IMG/VR virus record: IMGVR_UViG_3300015372_000030
Coordinates: 1-22,790 of that record
Reading direction: 5' to 3' (one strand)
DNA length: 22,790 bases
Source: a virus
Positions 1-5,821 of this stretch are shown here, piece by piece; within the stretch, counting starts at the first letter, position 1, and every line of letters starts with the position of its first letter. A program made the position numbers and the translations under genes. The notes under the pieces are model-generated. The model ran no database searches, was not told the DNA's origin, and saw only the letters and a program-made list of their open reading frames with translations.

Positions 1-120
1 AGCGGCTTTAGCGAGGCCTTGCCGCATTTTGCCGGCCGACTCATCGACTTTCTTTAGGCCGGCCGCAGCCATAGCAGTATCGGCAATTACCTTAACTCTA
101 AGGATTGCTTCACTTGCCAC
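1..120 (-). CDS. Tape measure protein, 5' end (partial)
   Basis: This is the amino-terminal 40 codons of the tail tape measure protein, starting at GTG (120-118) and running off the window at base 1. An AGAAAGG ribosome site at 136-130 lies 9 bases upstream and fixes the start. The peptide begins VASEAILRVKVIADTAMAAA, a typical siphophage tape measure opening. It overlaps the end of the upstream chaperone frame by 11 bases. The last codon ends exactly at base 1, and the reading frame at 22790 begins with a full codon, so the two halves are in frame. Relatives usually have some 35-50 residues between these two sequences, so a short segment is probably missing at the join. The gap length is an inference from family knowledge. 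Confidence 0.85.
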   Translation of the reverse strand, partial: MASEAILRVKVIADTAMAAAGLKKVDESAGKMRQGLAKAA

Positions 121-301
121 GGCGCCGCGCCTTTCTCATCTTTGCGGCTTGGTCATTCAATAGTGTTATCGCGGTAGATAGGGTTTCGTCGGTTTCGGCC
201 CACCAATCTGCCGGCGCCGTGCCGGTTGCTAACGCTATTTCGATGATTAGCCGGGCTCGAGACCCGGCTGGATAGGGAGTCCTAATTCGGTTACGTCTTC
301 C
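110..301 (-). CDS. Tail assembly chaperone, second (T) frame reached by frameshift
   Basis: This frame lies -1 relative to the upstream chaperone gene and is open from 301 to the TGA at 112-110. Its last 40 or so residues, from IEIALATGTAPADWW onward to a basic MRKARRRGK tail, look like the C-terminal extension of siphophage tail assembly chaperones. These are made as a G-T fusion and load the tape measure protein during tail assembly. There is no ATG, GTG or TTG in this frame before a late ATG near the end, so the product almost certainly needs ribosomal frameshifting from the gene ending at 247. The shift must happen between 301, where the -1 frame opens after a TGA, and the stop at 249-247. 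It ends inside the tape measure start, as is usual for this gene pair. Confidence 0.75.
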   Translation of the reverse strand, partial: GRRNRIRTPYPAGSRARLIIEIALATGTAPADWWAETDETLSTAITLLNDQAAKMRKARRRGK

Positions 302-564
302 TCATCGACTGCGGCAACGTCTAAAACCTCCGCCTCCCACTTTTCGAAAGTGTAGGCCGGGTCAATTGCGCCCGTCCGGCGTGCCGCAGACCACGATAGG
401 AAAGTGAGCCACAAGAATGCGGCCTCATCGAATTTCGGCCACCTATGCTTTACCCGTGTCCTATCCCATAGCACTAGGTCACGGTTATCGGTTTGAATCT
501 CGAGCGGTTCGTGGCCTTCCCGGATTACCTTGACGCGCGGGCTGGTTAGTTTCACGTCACCCAT
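247..564 (-). CDS. Tail assembly chaperone (G-like)
   Basis: This 105-residue protein lies between a head-tail protein and the tape measure gene, the fixed place of tail assembly chaperones in siphophages. Residues 25-60 contain an aromatic-rich block (VLWDRTRVKHRWPKFDEAAF, then LWLTFLSWSAARRTG), and the C-terminal third is acidic; both fit the family. ATG at 564 follows an AGAGGA ribosome site, and the upstream stop is 2 bases before the start. Identification rests on position, size and composition plus the convincing -1 frame extension downstream. The protein should act transiently in tail assembly and not be part of the virion. Confidence 0.75.
   Translation of the reverse strand: MGDVKLTSPRVKVIREGHEPLEIQTDNRDLVLWDRTRVKHRWPKFDEAAFLWLTFLSWSAARRTGAIDPAYTFEKWEAEVLDVAAVDEEDVTELGLPIQPGLEPG
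249..277 (-). promoter_or_regulatory. Candidate frameshift site with stem-loop
   Basis: On the minus strand a 7-bp GC stem (AGCCGGG, loop TCTCGAG, CCCGGCT) occupies 269-249 and overlaps the G stop codon. Four bases upstream is CTC CCT (279-274), where a Pro-tRNA on CCT could slip back to CCC and enter the T frame. No classical X XXY YYZ heptamer is present between 301 and 247. The slip site is inferred; the stem and the open frame are visible. Confidence 0.4.
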
Positions 565-566
565 AT

Positions 567-932
567 CTAGATTCCTCTCACTGTGCTAAGCGCCTTATTC
601 GCGGAATCGGTAAACACTCGCATAATCAGCGGTTCCGCGTTAGCCAGCGCCGGCCTCAGAAACGGCTGGGCCGGGATATTGTTTCCGCCTCCGTATTCGG
701 TTACTGCGGCATACGGGAGAGCGGAGGTCACTTCCACTGTCGGGCCGCTCACAGCGGCTCTGAGGCTTCCGGCTAGCCGGCCGGTACGGACGGGCGCCCC
801 GGAGCGTCCGCGCGTCTCTAACAGCCGTCCGGAGTCCTGTAGCGCGTCCGTAGGTTCCCGGATGCGCTCGAGAGCGCCGGCAAGGGTGATGCGGAGGCGT
901 GCGAGGCCTTCCACCTCCACCCTTTCCGGCAT
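567..932 (-). CDS. HK97 gp10-like head-tail/neck protein
   Basis: This 121-residue protein resembles the HK97 gp10 family of head-tail joining or tail completion proteins. Supporting features are the RSGAPVRTGRLAGSLRAAV segment (about residues 43-61), followed by a short beta region with ALPYAAVTEYGG and the PAQPFLRPAL motif near residues 88-97, all typical of the family. The ATG at 932 overlaps the stop of the major tail gene (TAATG), so the two are translationally coupled. Unusually, it follows the major tail protein gene, whereas in many phages it precedes it. It acts in virion assembly at the capsid-tail junction. Confidence 0.8.
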   Translation of the reverse strand: MPERVEVEGLARLRITLAGALERIREPTDALQDSGRLLETRGRSGAPVRTGRLAGSLRAAVSGPTVEVTSALPYAAVTEYGGGNNIPAQPFLRPALANAEPLIMRVFTDSANKALSTVRGI

Positions 933-1441
933 TACGCGGCCGGCGCTTCCGCAGTCTTGCTAGCCGTCCGGTTTCCGTTTCCGGAGGTGGCTTCCGCCTC
1001 TGTTCCGGTTACGCCTCCGTAGGTATAGGTAGGCGCTCCGACTAGCGCAAATTCGAAATCGCTTGTCATGGTTTCGCCGGTAGTGTCACCACCGAAATCG
1101 AGCGGATCGATAATCAATTCACCGGCCGCTACGGTGCCGGCATCGTCGGAAGGCGTATACGAATAAGACTGCTTAGTGCCCGGTGACGCCTGGGAGAGCG
1201 CAAAGAAACCCGTGGATTCGGCAATATCCGTGTCCATATTGCCGCCTAGAGTGTAGGTATACTTCACGGCTCCGGGCCTTACCGTGCCGCAGAGTTTCGT
1301 GGTGTCGTCCGCCTGTTCCTTATCGGCAGAGATAACCGCGTTATTCACCAGGCATGAAACATCGATTTCTGTCCCGGTGGCTCCGATCTTTAGGACGCCC
1401 GGACCCAGCAGGAAAGGTTCACCGGCCATTGTTACTGTCAT
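932..1441 (-). CDS. Major tail protein
   Basis: The 169-residue product is rich in beta-strand-forming, Thr- and Gly-rich sequence and has the expected size and position of a siphophage tail tube subunit. The opening (FLLGPGVLKIGATG, then DVSCLVNNAVIS) and the later segments KYTYTLGGNMDTD and TMTSDFEFALVGAPTY are typical of tail tube proteins, which carry paired beta sheets that stack into a hexameric ring. The C-terminus is a low-complexity Ala/Thr/Glu tail. ATG at 1441 follows AAGGAAT. The DVSCLV turn recurs as DISCLL at the start of the minor tail protein at 20439, consistent with the related tube folds of such proteins. Confidence 0.8.
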   Translation of the reverse strand: MTVTMAGEPFLLGPGVLKIGATGTEIDVSCLVNNAVISADKEQADDTTKLCGTVRPGAVKYTYTLGGNMDTDIAESTGFFALSQASPGTKQSYSYTPSDDAGTVAAGELIIDPLDFGGDTTGETMTSDFEFALVGAPTYTYGGVTGTEAEATSGNGNRTASKTAEAPAA

Positions 1442-1452
1442 GCGTCTATTCC

Positions 1453-1848
1453 TTATCTGTAGGTGAACCGGAGCCGGAGGCCCGGCATGGTTTGCCTATC
1501 TTGAAACGGGATTAGTACGGGCTCCGCGAAAGTGACCACGCCGATTCCGGTTAGCGCTTGCGCGACGGTATCCACGAAAGCGTCACCCTGGTCTACCGTG
1601 TCCGCGATATATGCGGCCGGCAGGGTGACTAGGATTTCATAGGTTCTAACCGCTGTTTCGCAGAGCCGGCCGTTATAAGTGTTTTGCACCCAATTAGGCC
1701 AAGCCGCGCCGGCAACCGGACTATCCGGGTTCACCGGATATGCCGTGATGCCTTCCACTGACTGTAAGGCGCTAACAATCGCGGAGCGGGCGGAGCCGGC
1801 GCGGCCGGCCGGCGCGGACAGCGAAACCGCGCCGTTTCTTAGACTCAT
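1453..1848 (-). CDS. Head-tail connector/tail terminator-like protein
   Basis: This 131-residue gene lies between a head-tail adaptor and the major tail protein, where siphophages encode the head closure or tail terminator protein. The start chosen is ATG at 1848-1846, which overlaps the upstream TGA (ATGA). A longer open frame to 2046 lies entirely over the preceding gene and is Arg-rich shadow sequence. The body shows an alternating helix/strand pattern: an N-terminal helix (RSAIVSALQSVEGITAYPVN), a central YEILVTLPAAYIADT strand region, and a C-terminal RLRFTYR ending. This fits tail terminator proteins, which cap the tube and join it to the head. The assignment is by position and pattern and not a specific motif. 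Confidence 0.65.
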   Translation of the reverse strand: MSLRNGAVSLSAPAGRAGSARSAIVSALQSVEGITAYPVNPDSPVAGAAWPNWVQNTYNGRLCETAVRTYEILVTLPAAYIADTVDQGDAFVDTVAQALTGIGVVTFAEPVLIPFQDRQTMPGLRLRFTYR

Positions 1849-2156
1849 GCCAGCACTACCTTTCGATAGGCCCTTTCGTGTTCCTCCACAAGCGAATCTA
1901 GGAAAGGTAGCCGGGCAGGCCCGTATTCGGAGGCGTCTAAACCGACCATCCCTAGCGGCAGATTCCGTGCGGCCACTTCCCTTTGCACGCGCCGCAATAG
2001 CGCTTGGTCTAGGGCCGGCGCCGGGTCTGTTTCCGGGATATCGCATCTAGCCGCCTGGTCTGCGGCGCACGCCTCGAGCATCCGGCCTAAATCCTCATCG
2101 GATAAGGCTGTTGCCGGTATCGCTAGATAGGCGCGCGCCGTAGCCAGGTCGATCAC
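1845..2156 (-). CDS. Head-tail adaptor (gp6-like connector)
   Basis: A 103-residue, mostly helical protein directly after the capsid gene. It opens with IDLATARAYLAIPATALSDE and has further helices ending LVEEHERAYRKVVLA, matching the shape of the HK97 gp6/SPP1 gp15-like connector family that forms a ring under the portal. The start is GTG at 2156-2154, sharing one base with the capsid stop (TAGTG). The gene downstream starts within its stop codon. Alternative roles in the neck cannot be excluded, but position after the capsid makes the connector call likely. Confidence 0.7.
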   Translation of the reverse strand: MIDLATARAYLAIPATALSDEDLGRMLEACAADQAARCDIPETDPAPALDQALLRRVQREVAARNLPLGMVGLDASEYGPARLPFLDSLVEEHERAYRKVVLA

Positions 2157-3367
2157 TATTCGCCGGCCTCTTGAACGGCGCTTACGCCGGTAATCTTCGA
2201 GAAATGGGTAGGCGCCACGTTAAGGAAGGCGGCATATCCCGCGAATCCGACCAATTGCCCTAGAACGTCCGGTTCCTGCACTTGCATTAGACCATCTACG
2301 TCTTCGTACCATTCCAGAACACGGGAAGGCCCGACCACCATTGTCCCGGCCGGGAAATGCGCATCGACAACTAGCCGCAAACCCAGCGGGTTTCCGCCCG
2401 GACTCGTGACCGAAAGGGTAGGGAATGACGGATTACCGTTAGCGCTATTCGTCATTCCGCCCATAGCCGCCCACTGATCCGGGCTAACCCAGATAGTGTC
2501 CGGCAGCAATTCACCGTTGGTTACGGAAGCGGCCGCCGCGTCATAGAGGCCGCCGATAAGTGAGGCGCCGGTGGTGCCGCCCGGCACGGAATCTGCGGCC
2601 GCCACGGAGGCAAGGAATTGGGTGCACGCATCGGCACACGTTCGAACCGCGTAAACGAATGCGAAATCGTCAAACACTAGTTGCAGAATTCCGGGACTAG
2701 TCCACTTAATATCCTGCCGGGAAATATTCAAATGCCCGGCATAGGTGGCGGCAGTCACCGGCAACAGGCCTACGGTCATCTTCTGGCTAGCAGTCAAATC
2801 CTTTTCGGCCGCTTGCTTTTGAATGTCCACGTGCTGTTGCACCAATGGCCGATCAAACTTTCCGGCCGGCAGAGCCTTCCGGGTAATCGAATTGATAAAC
2901 GGCCGGGTGGAGTCGATATTGTTAACTAGCGGGCCGACAATCGGCCGGGGCACGATACCCGGATTATCGGCTAGTTTCTGGTGAGCCGTGGCGCGGCTAA
3001 GCGCTTCGATAGCCTCCGGGTCGCGCATCGTCTGTGCCCGATGCACCGTAATTGCATAATCAGCGATGGTCGGGAATTCCCGCGCGATATCGTATTCCGG
3101 CTCCGCTTCCTTGCCGGTTGTCTTCACAGCCGGCGCGGCCGGCACAGTCGCCCGGAGTTGCGCCACCTTGCCTGCCTGCGTCTCGAGGCCGCTGTAATGT
3201 TCAATAGCGGTCTGCAAATCGTCAAGCCGGGCCTTATCGCGGTTAACCTGCTTTTCCTCCGCTTCGGAAACGTCTCTGTTTTCCTCTGCGGCGCGGTTAA
3301 TGAGGGAGTCGATACCCTCGCGCAACTCATCGAATTCCCGGTTAAGCCTGTCAAGATATGCACCCAT
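2156..3367 (-). CDS. Major capsid protein (HK97 fold)
   Basis: The 403-residue product begins with a charged coiled-coil region (residues about 5-70, with many Glu, Arg and Lys), which fits the delta/scaffolding domain of HK97-type capsids. The rest fits the capsid fold: an N-arm region around EYDIAREFPTIADY, a central part with SITRKALPAGKFDRP, and a C-terminal part with WVSPDQWAAMG, then DAHFPAGTMVVGPSRVLEWY. A prohead protease is encoded two genes upstream, which fits removal of the delta domain during maturation. ATG at 3367 follows GGAAGGG. It is separated from the methyltransferase gene by 127 bases holding a short direct-repeat array. Confidence 0.85.
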   Translation of the reverse strand: MGAYLDRLNREFDELREGIDSLINRAAEENRDVSEAEEKQVNRDKARLDDLQTAIEHYSGLETQAGKVAQLRATVPAAPAVKTTGKEAEPEYDIAREFPTIADYAITVHRAQTMRDPEAIEALSRATAHQKLADNPGIVPRPIVGPLVNNIDSTRPFINSITRKALPAGKFDRPLVQQHVDIQKQAAEKDLTASQKMTVGLLPVTAATYAGHLNISRQDIKWTSPGILQLVFDDFAFVYAVRTCADACTQFLASVAAADSVPGGTTGASLIGGLYDAAAASVTNGELLPDTIWVSPDQWAAMGGMTNSANGNPSFPTLSVTSPGGNPLGLRLVVDAHFPAGTMVVGPSRVLEWYEDVDGLMQVQEPDVLGQLVGFAGYAAFLNVAPTHFSKITGVSAVQEAGE

Positions 3368-3408
3368 AACGGGTCACCCTTCCGAATAAGTAACGGTCTA
3401 TTCATTCG

Positions 3409-3481
3409 GGCCGGGTGGCGGCTCATGAGGCCGGGTGGCGGCTTCCGTGACAGGGTGGCGGCTCGAGGCCGGGTGGCTGTT
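3409..3481 (-). repeat. Four direct repeats before the capsid gene
   Basis: On the plus strand GGCCGGGTGGCGGCT occurs at 3409-3423 and 3429-3443, with variant copies at 3449-3463 (starts GACA) and 3467-3481 (ends TGTT). The spacing is 20, 20 and 18 bases. In the transcribed direction the units read AGCCGCCACCCGGCC. They lie between the methyltransferase stop and the capsid ribosome site, in the widest gap of the head operon. The palindrome CTCATGAG joins copies 1 and 2 (3422-3429). Function is unknown; a leader element tuning capsid expression is one possibility. Confidence 0.8.
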
Positions 3482-3494
3482 CTAATTCGGCACG

Positions 3495-4016
3495 TTATAC
3501 CCGGCCGGCCGGCCCGTAAAGGGTTGCGCCATATGGGTCTGCGGCAGAGAGCCTTTCGGCCGGCTCTGTGCCGACGCCTCGAAAGGCCACGAAACAGTGT
3601 TGCCGGAAACGGACGCGGCCTCCGTTATTGCGCGGGCCGGGAACCGCCCGGTGGAATTCCACGGAGATAAAAGACACGGCATCCGACGCCTCGAGCACTC
3701 GAGGGAACCAGAGAGTTTCCGACAGACATAAACCCATAATGACGGCTGTAGGGTGCCGCCGATACCGCTCCGCCCAATAAGTGAACTCCGACCACGGAGG
3801 GTTGCAAAACACTAAACCGAACCACGGCAGGAATAGCCCATCGTCGGCCGGCGTATAAAACTCTTCGGCCGGCACGTGCCACGGACCCTCGAAAGGTGAA
3901 GCCGGGTCAAGATCGAACTCGAGGCCCATCGCATCGAATATCCACTTAGGTGTGTAGATATCGTCAGACGTTTTCGCGTAGGCGTCGCCCGGCAAATCGA
4001 AAAGGGTATTTAACAC
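3495..4016 (-). CDS. DNA N-6-adenine methyltransferase (phage Dam family)
   Basis: The 173-residue protein matches phage DNA N-6-adenine methyltransferases. The opening YTPKWIFDAMGLEFDLDPAS (residues 21-40) contains the SAM-binding DLDPA element. CNPPW (71-75) is the catalytic (D/N/S)PP(Y/W) motif. LSETLWFPRVLEASDAVSFI lies in the core fold. It should transfer a methyl group from S-adenosylmethionine to adenine in phage or host DNA, probably to evade restriction; the target sequence cannot be read from the protein. The start is GTG at 4016-4014, inside the end of the protease gene. Its place between the protease and capsid genes, in the late head operon, is unusual. Confidence 0.85.
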   Translation of the reverse strand: MLNTLFDLPGDAYAKTSDDIYTPKWIFDAMGLEFDLDPASPFEGPWHVPAEEFYTPADDGLFLPWFGLVFCNPPWSEFTYWAERYRRHPTAVIMGLCLSETLWFPRVLEASDAVSFISVEFHRAVPGPRNNGGRVRFRQHCFVAFRGVGTEPAERLSAADPYGATLYGPAGRV

Positions 4017-4588
4017 CTTGCCGGCAGACTCTCGAGGTAGGCCCGCAACGCATCCCGTCTAGGCGTAGGGCTAGGCGCTACCGTGAGGCTGTGGTCACGC
4101 GCGACTAGGACGCCGGCTCCGGCGTACTGCGGCGCCGCTGTAGCCGCAACGTGGGAGAGGCCGCAGGCCTCACGGTAGACAACCCTTTCACCTAGCGCCG
4201 TCATAATTGACGTGGATCGATAGACGCGGGTGGAAACAGACCATCCGGTCAATTCTCCGGCGCGCGCCTTTTCCGCGTCCGGGTGGCTCCGGTCAAGCCG
4301 GAACGATGCGAACAGGCCGGCGTCCGTTTCCCGCAAACCGATACAGCGCCCGATATATCGGTCTCCCTCATCGCCGAAATGACCCACCATTAGGTTTACC
4401 CAGCGGCCGCCTTTCTGACAGTCGCGGGAATAGGCGCCGGCGCTGAAAGCCTCGAGGTAGGTTGTCGCGCCTCCGTCGTCGGATACCGGGTTAGGCACCC
4501 CGTAGGGCACGGCTAGCCCATCGACTGTCCAGCCGTCTCCGGACGGCTCGAGCGGAGCGGTAGCCCGGTTAATCAGCAATTCACTCAT
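4010..4588 (-). CDS. Prohead maturation protease (HK97 U35 type)
   Basis: This 192-residue protein fits the HK97 prohead protease family, which cleaves the capsid delta domain inside the prohead. The segment VDGLAVPYGVPNPV near residues 22-35 and EAFSAGAY near 46-53 are characteristic of the family opening. The likely catalytic His is in LMVGHFG (His70) and the Ser in GELTGWSVST (Ser117). The later REACGLSHVAATAAP segment corresponds to the conserved region with a third, acidic catalytic residue. The ATG at 4588 is one base after the portal stop. About 40 residues after residue 150 form a likely disordered tail. Confidence 0.85.
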   Translation of the reverse strand: MSELLINRATAPLEPSGDGWTVDGLAVPYGVPNPVSDDGGATTYLEAFSAGAYSRDCQKGGRWVNLMVGHFGDEGDRYIGRCIGLRETDAGLFASFRLDRSHPDAEKARAGELTGWSVSTRVYRSTSIMTALGERVVYREACGLSHVAATAAPQYAGAGVLVARDHSLTVAPSPTPRRDALRAYLESLPARC

Positions 4589-4589
4589 T

Positions 4590-5810
4590 TTAGGTAACCT
4601 CGATGGGAGTCAATTCCGGGACGCCGGCAGGCGTCTCATTAGGCACGGTGGAGGCCTCGAGCGGCGCCCGGCCGATAACCGCGCGCGCCTCATCGACAGT
4701 GAGGAAGCCGGCCGCGATAGATGCCGACAGAACCTCCGTAGTGGTTTTCTGATCCGCGCGCATCCGGCCGGCGTAATCCCACGCCACCCGCGTGCCTCGA
4801 GGCATAAGCCACTTTGTAAAGGCCTCAGATATCGGCTCCGAATAACGCATGACACTATCCCGCACGAATTCGATATCCGCGGTTTCAATATTCTGGTACG
4901 TCATAGACGGGCCGGCTAACCCTAGTTTGTAATTCGGGATTCCTAGGATCATCGCTACAGCGGCCGCATTCCACTGCCGGCTTTCGACTAGTTGCGCCTG
5001 CTCCGCGTTAGACACAATCGGAGTTAAGACATACCCGGTGGGCATAACCACCGGCTCACGGGTACTCGTGAGCGCACGCCACTTGTCTTTCAATTCCTGG
5101 GCCTGCTTATCGGTCAAAACCGTTGGCGACTGTAGGACGGCAGGCGGCAGAGTGCCTCCGGCAAAATATTGGCCGGCGTGATTCTCTGCCGCTACCGCTC
5201 CGCCCAACCACTCCCCGTATTGCGATAGGACGCCTCTGCCGAATACCTCACCGGAGCGGTTACCGGCAGAGACGTGCAACAGCGAACTAGCGTCTAACAA
5301 TTCTCCGTTAACCGTGAAAGACCAGAGGTTAGTTTCCGGATCGACAATCACCCATACATCATCGGCCGGCAAAGGCACCAGCCAGCCGGGCCTCAGCGTA
5401 CGGAAATCGATATCGCCGAATAGCGCAAAGTGATTCCCGTAAAGGATTAAATCCTCCGCGGCCGCATATTTATAATTCCACGGAGGCACGGTCGGATCAG
5501 GGTCCGTCAAGACGGCCGGCTGGTCTGCAAGCCGGACGTTCACGCCTAGCGCCTCATCCCAGCGCTGTGCGCGCCACGTGGTCTCCGCGATAGTCGATCC
5601 GAGCAACGCGACACCCCGCCCGAACGCGGGAAGGCCCATAGCAGACGCCTCAGAGGCCCACAGAGGCTCGAGCGGGTACGGGTCGCCCGTCAGGTAAGCC
5701 CACTCCCTGCTAGGGCCTCTAATCGCCGCTTGTGCGCTTGTGACGCCCGGTAGCCGGCGCCGCGCCGCCCGTTGCCGCCTATCCCTGTCAAGCCGGGTCA
5801 CTGTGCCCAT
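4590..5810 (-). CDS. Portal protein (HK97/SPP1-like)
   Basis: The product is a phage portal protein, forming the dodecameric ring at the capsid vertex through which DNA is packaged. Supporting segments are GRGVALLGSTIAETTWRAQRW early on, then LILYGNHFALFGDID, the AENHAGQYFAGGTLPPAVLQ region near the middle, and the stem/crown part AAVAMILGIPNYKLGL with TYQNIETADIEFVRDSVMRY. I place the start at ATG 5810-5808, giving 406 residues: it follows AGGGAA and lies 11 bases past the TerL stop. An in-frame ATG at 5882 would add 24 Arg-rich residues and overlap TerL by 61 bases, which is less likely. Confidence 0.9.
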   Translation of the reverse strand: MGTVTRLDRDRRQRAARRRLPGVTSAQAAIRGPSREWAYLTGDPYPLEPLWASEASAMGLPAFGRGVALLGSTIAETTWRAQRWDEALGVNVRLADQPAVLTDPDPTVPPWNYKYAAAEDLILYGNHFALFGDIDFRTLRPGWLVPLPADDVWVIVDPETNLWSFTVNGELLDASSLLHVSAGNRSGEVFGRGVLSQYGEWLGGAVAAENHAGQYFAGGTLPPAVLQSPTVLTDKQAQELKDKWRALTSTREPVVMPTGYVLTPIVSNAEQAQLVESRQWNAAAVAMILGIPNYKLGLAGPSMTYQNIETADIEFVRDSVMRYSEPISEAFTKWLMPRGTRVAWDYAGRMRADQKTTTEVLSASIAAGFLTVDEARAVIGRAPLEASTVPNETPAGVPELTPIEVT

Positions 5811-5821
5811 ATCGCGGTTCC

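Noticed and set aside
1849-2046. Longer start for the 1453-1848 protein
   Set aside because: The extra 66 codons lie wholly over the preceding connector gene and are Arg/Gly-rich; ATG at 1848 has the standard ATGA coupling.
2981-3670. Plus-strand 229-codon frame across the capsid leader
   Set aside because: Arg-rich shadow that runs through the capsid N-terminus, the repeat array and the methyltransferase end; no start signal.
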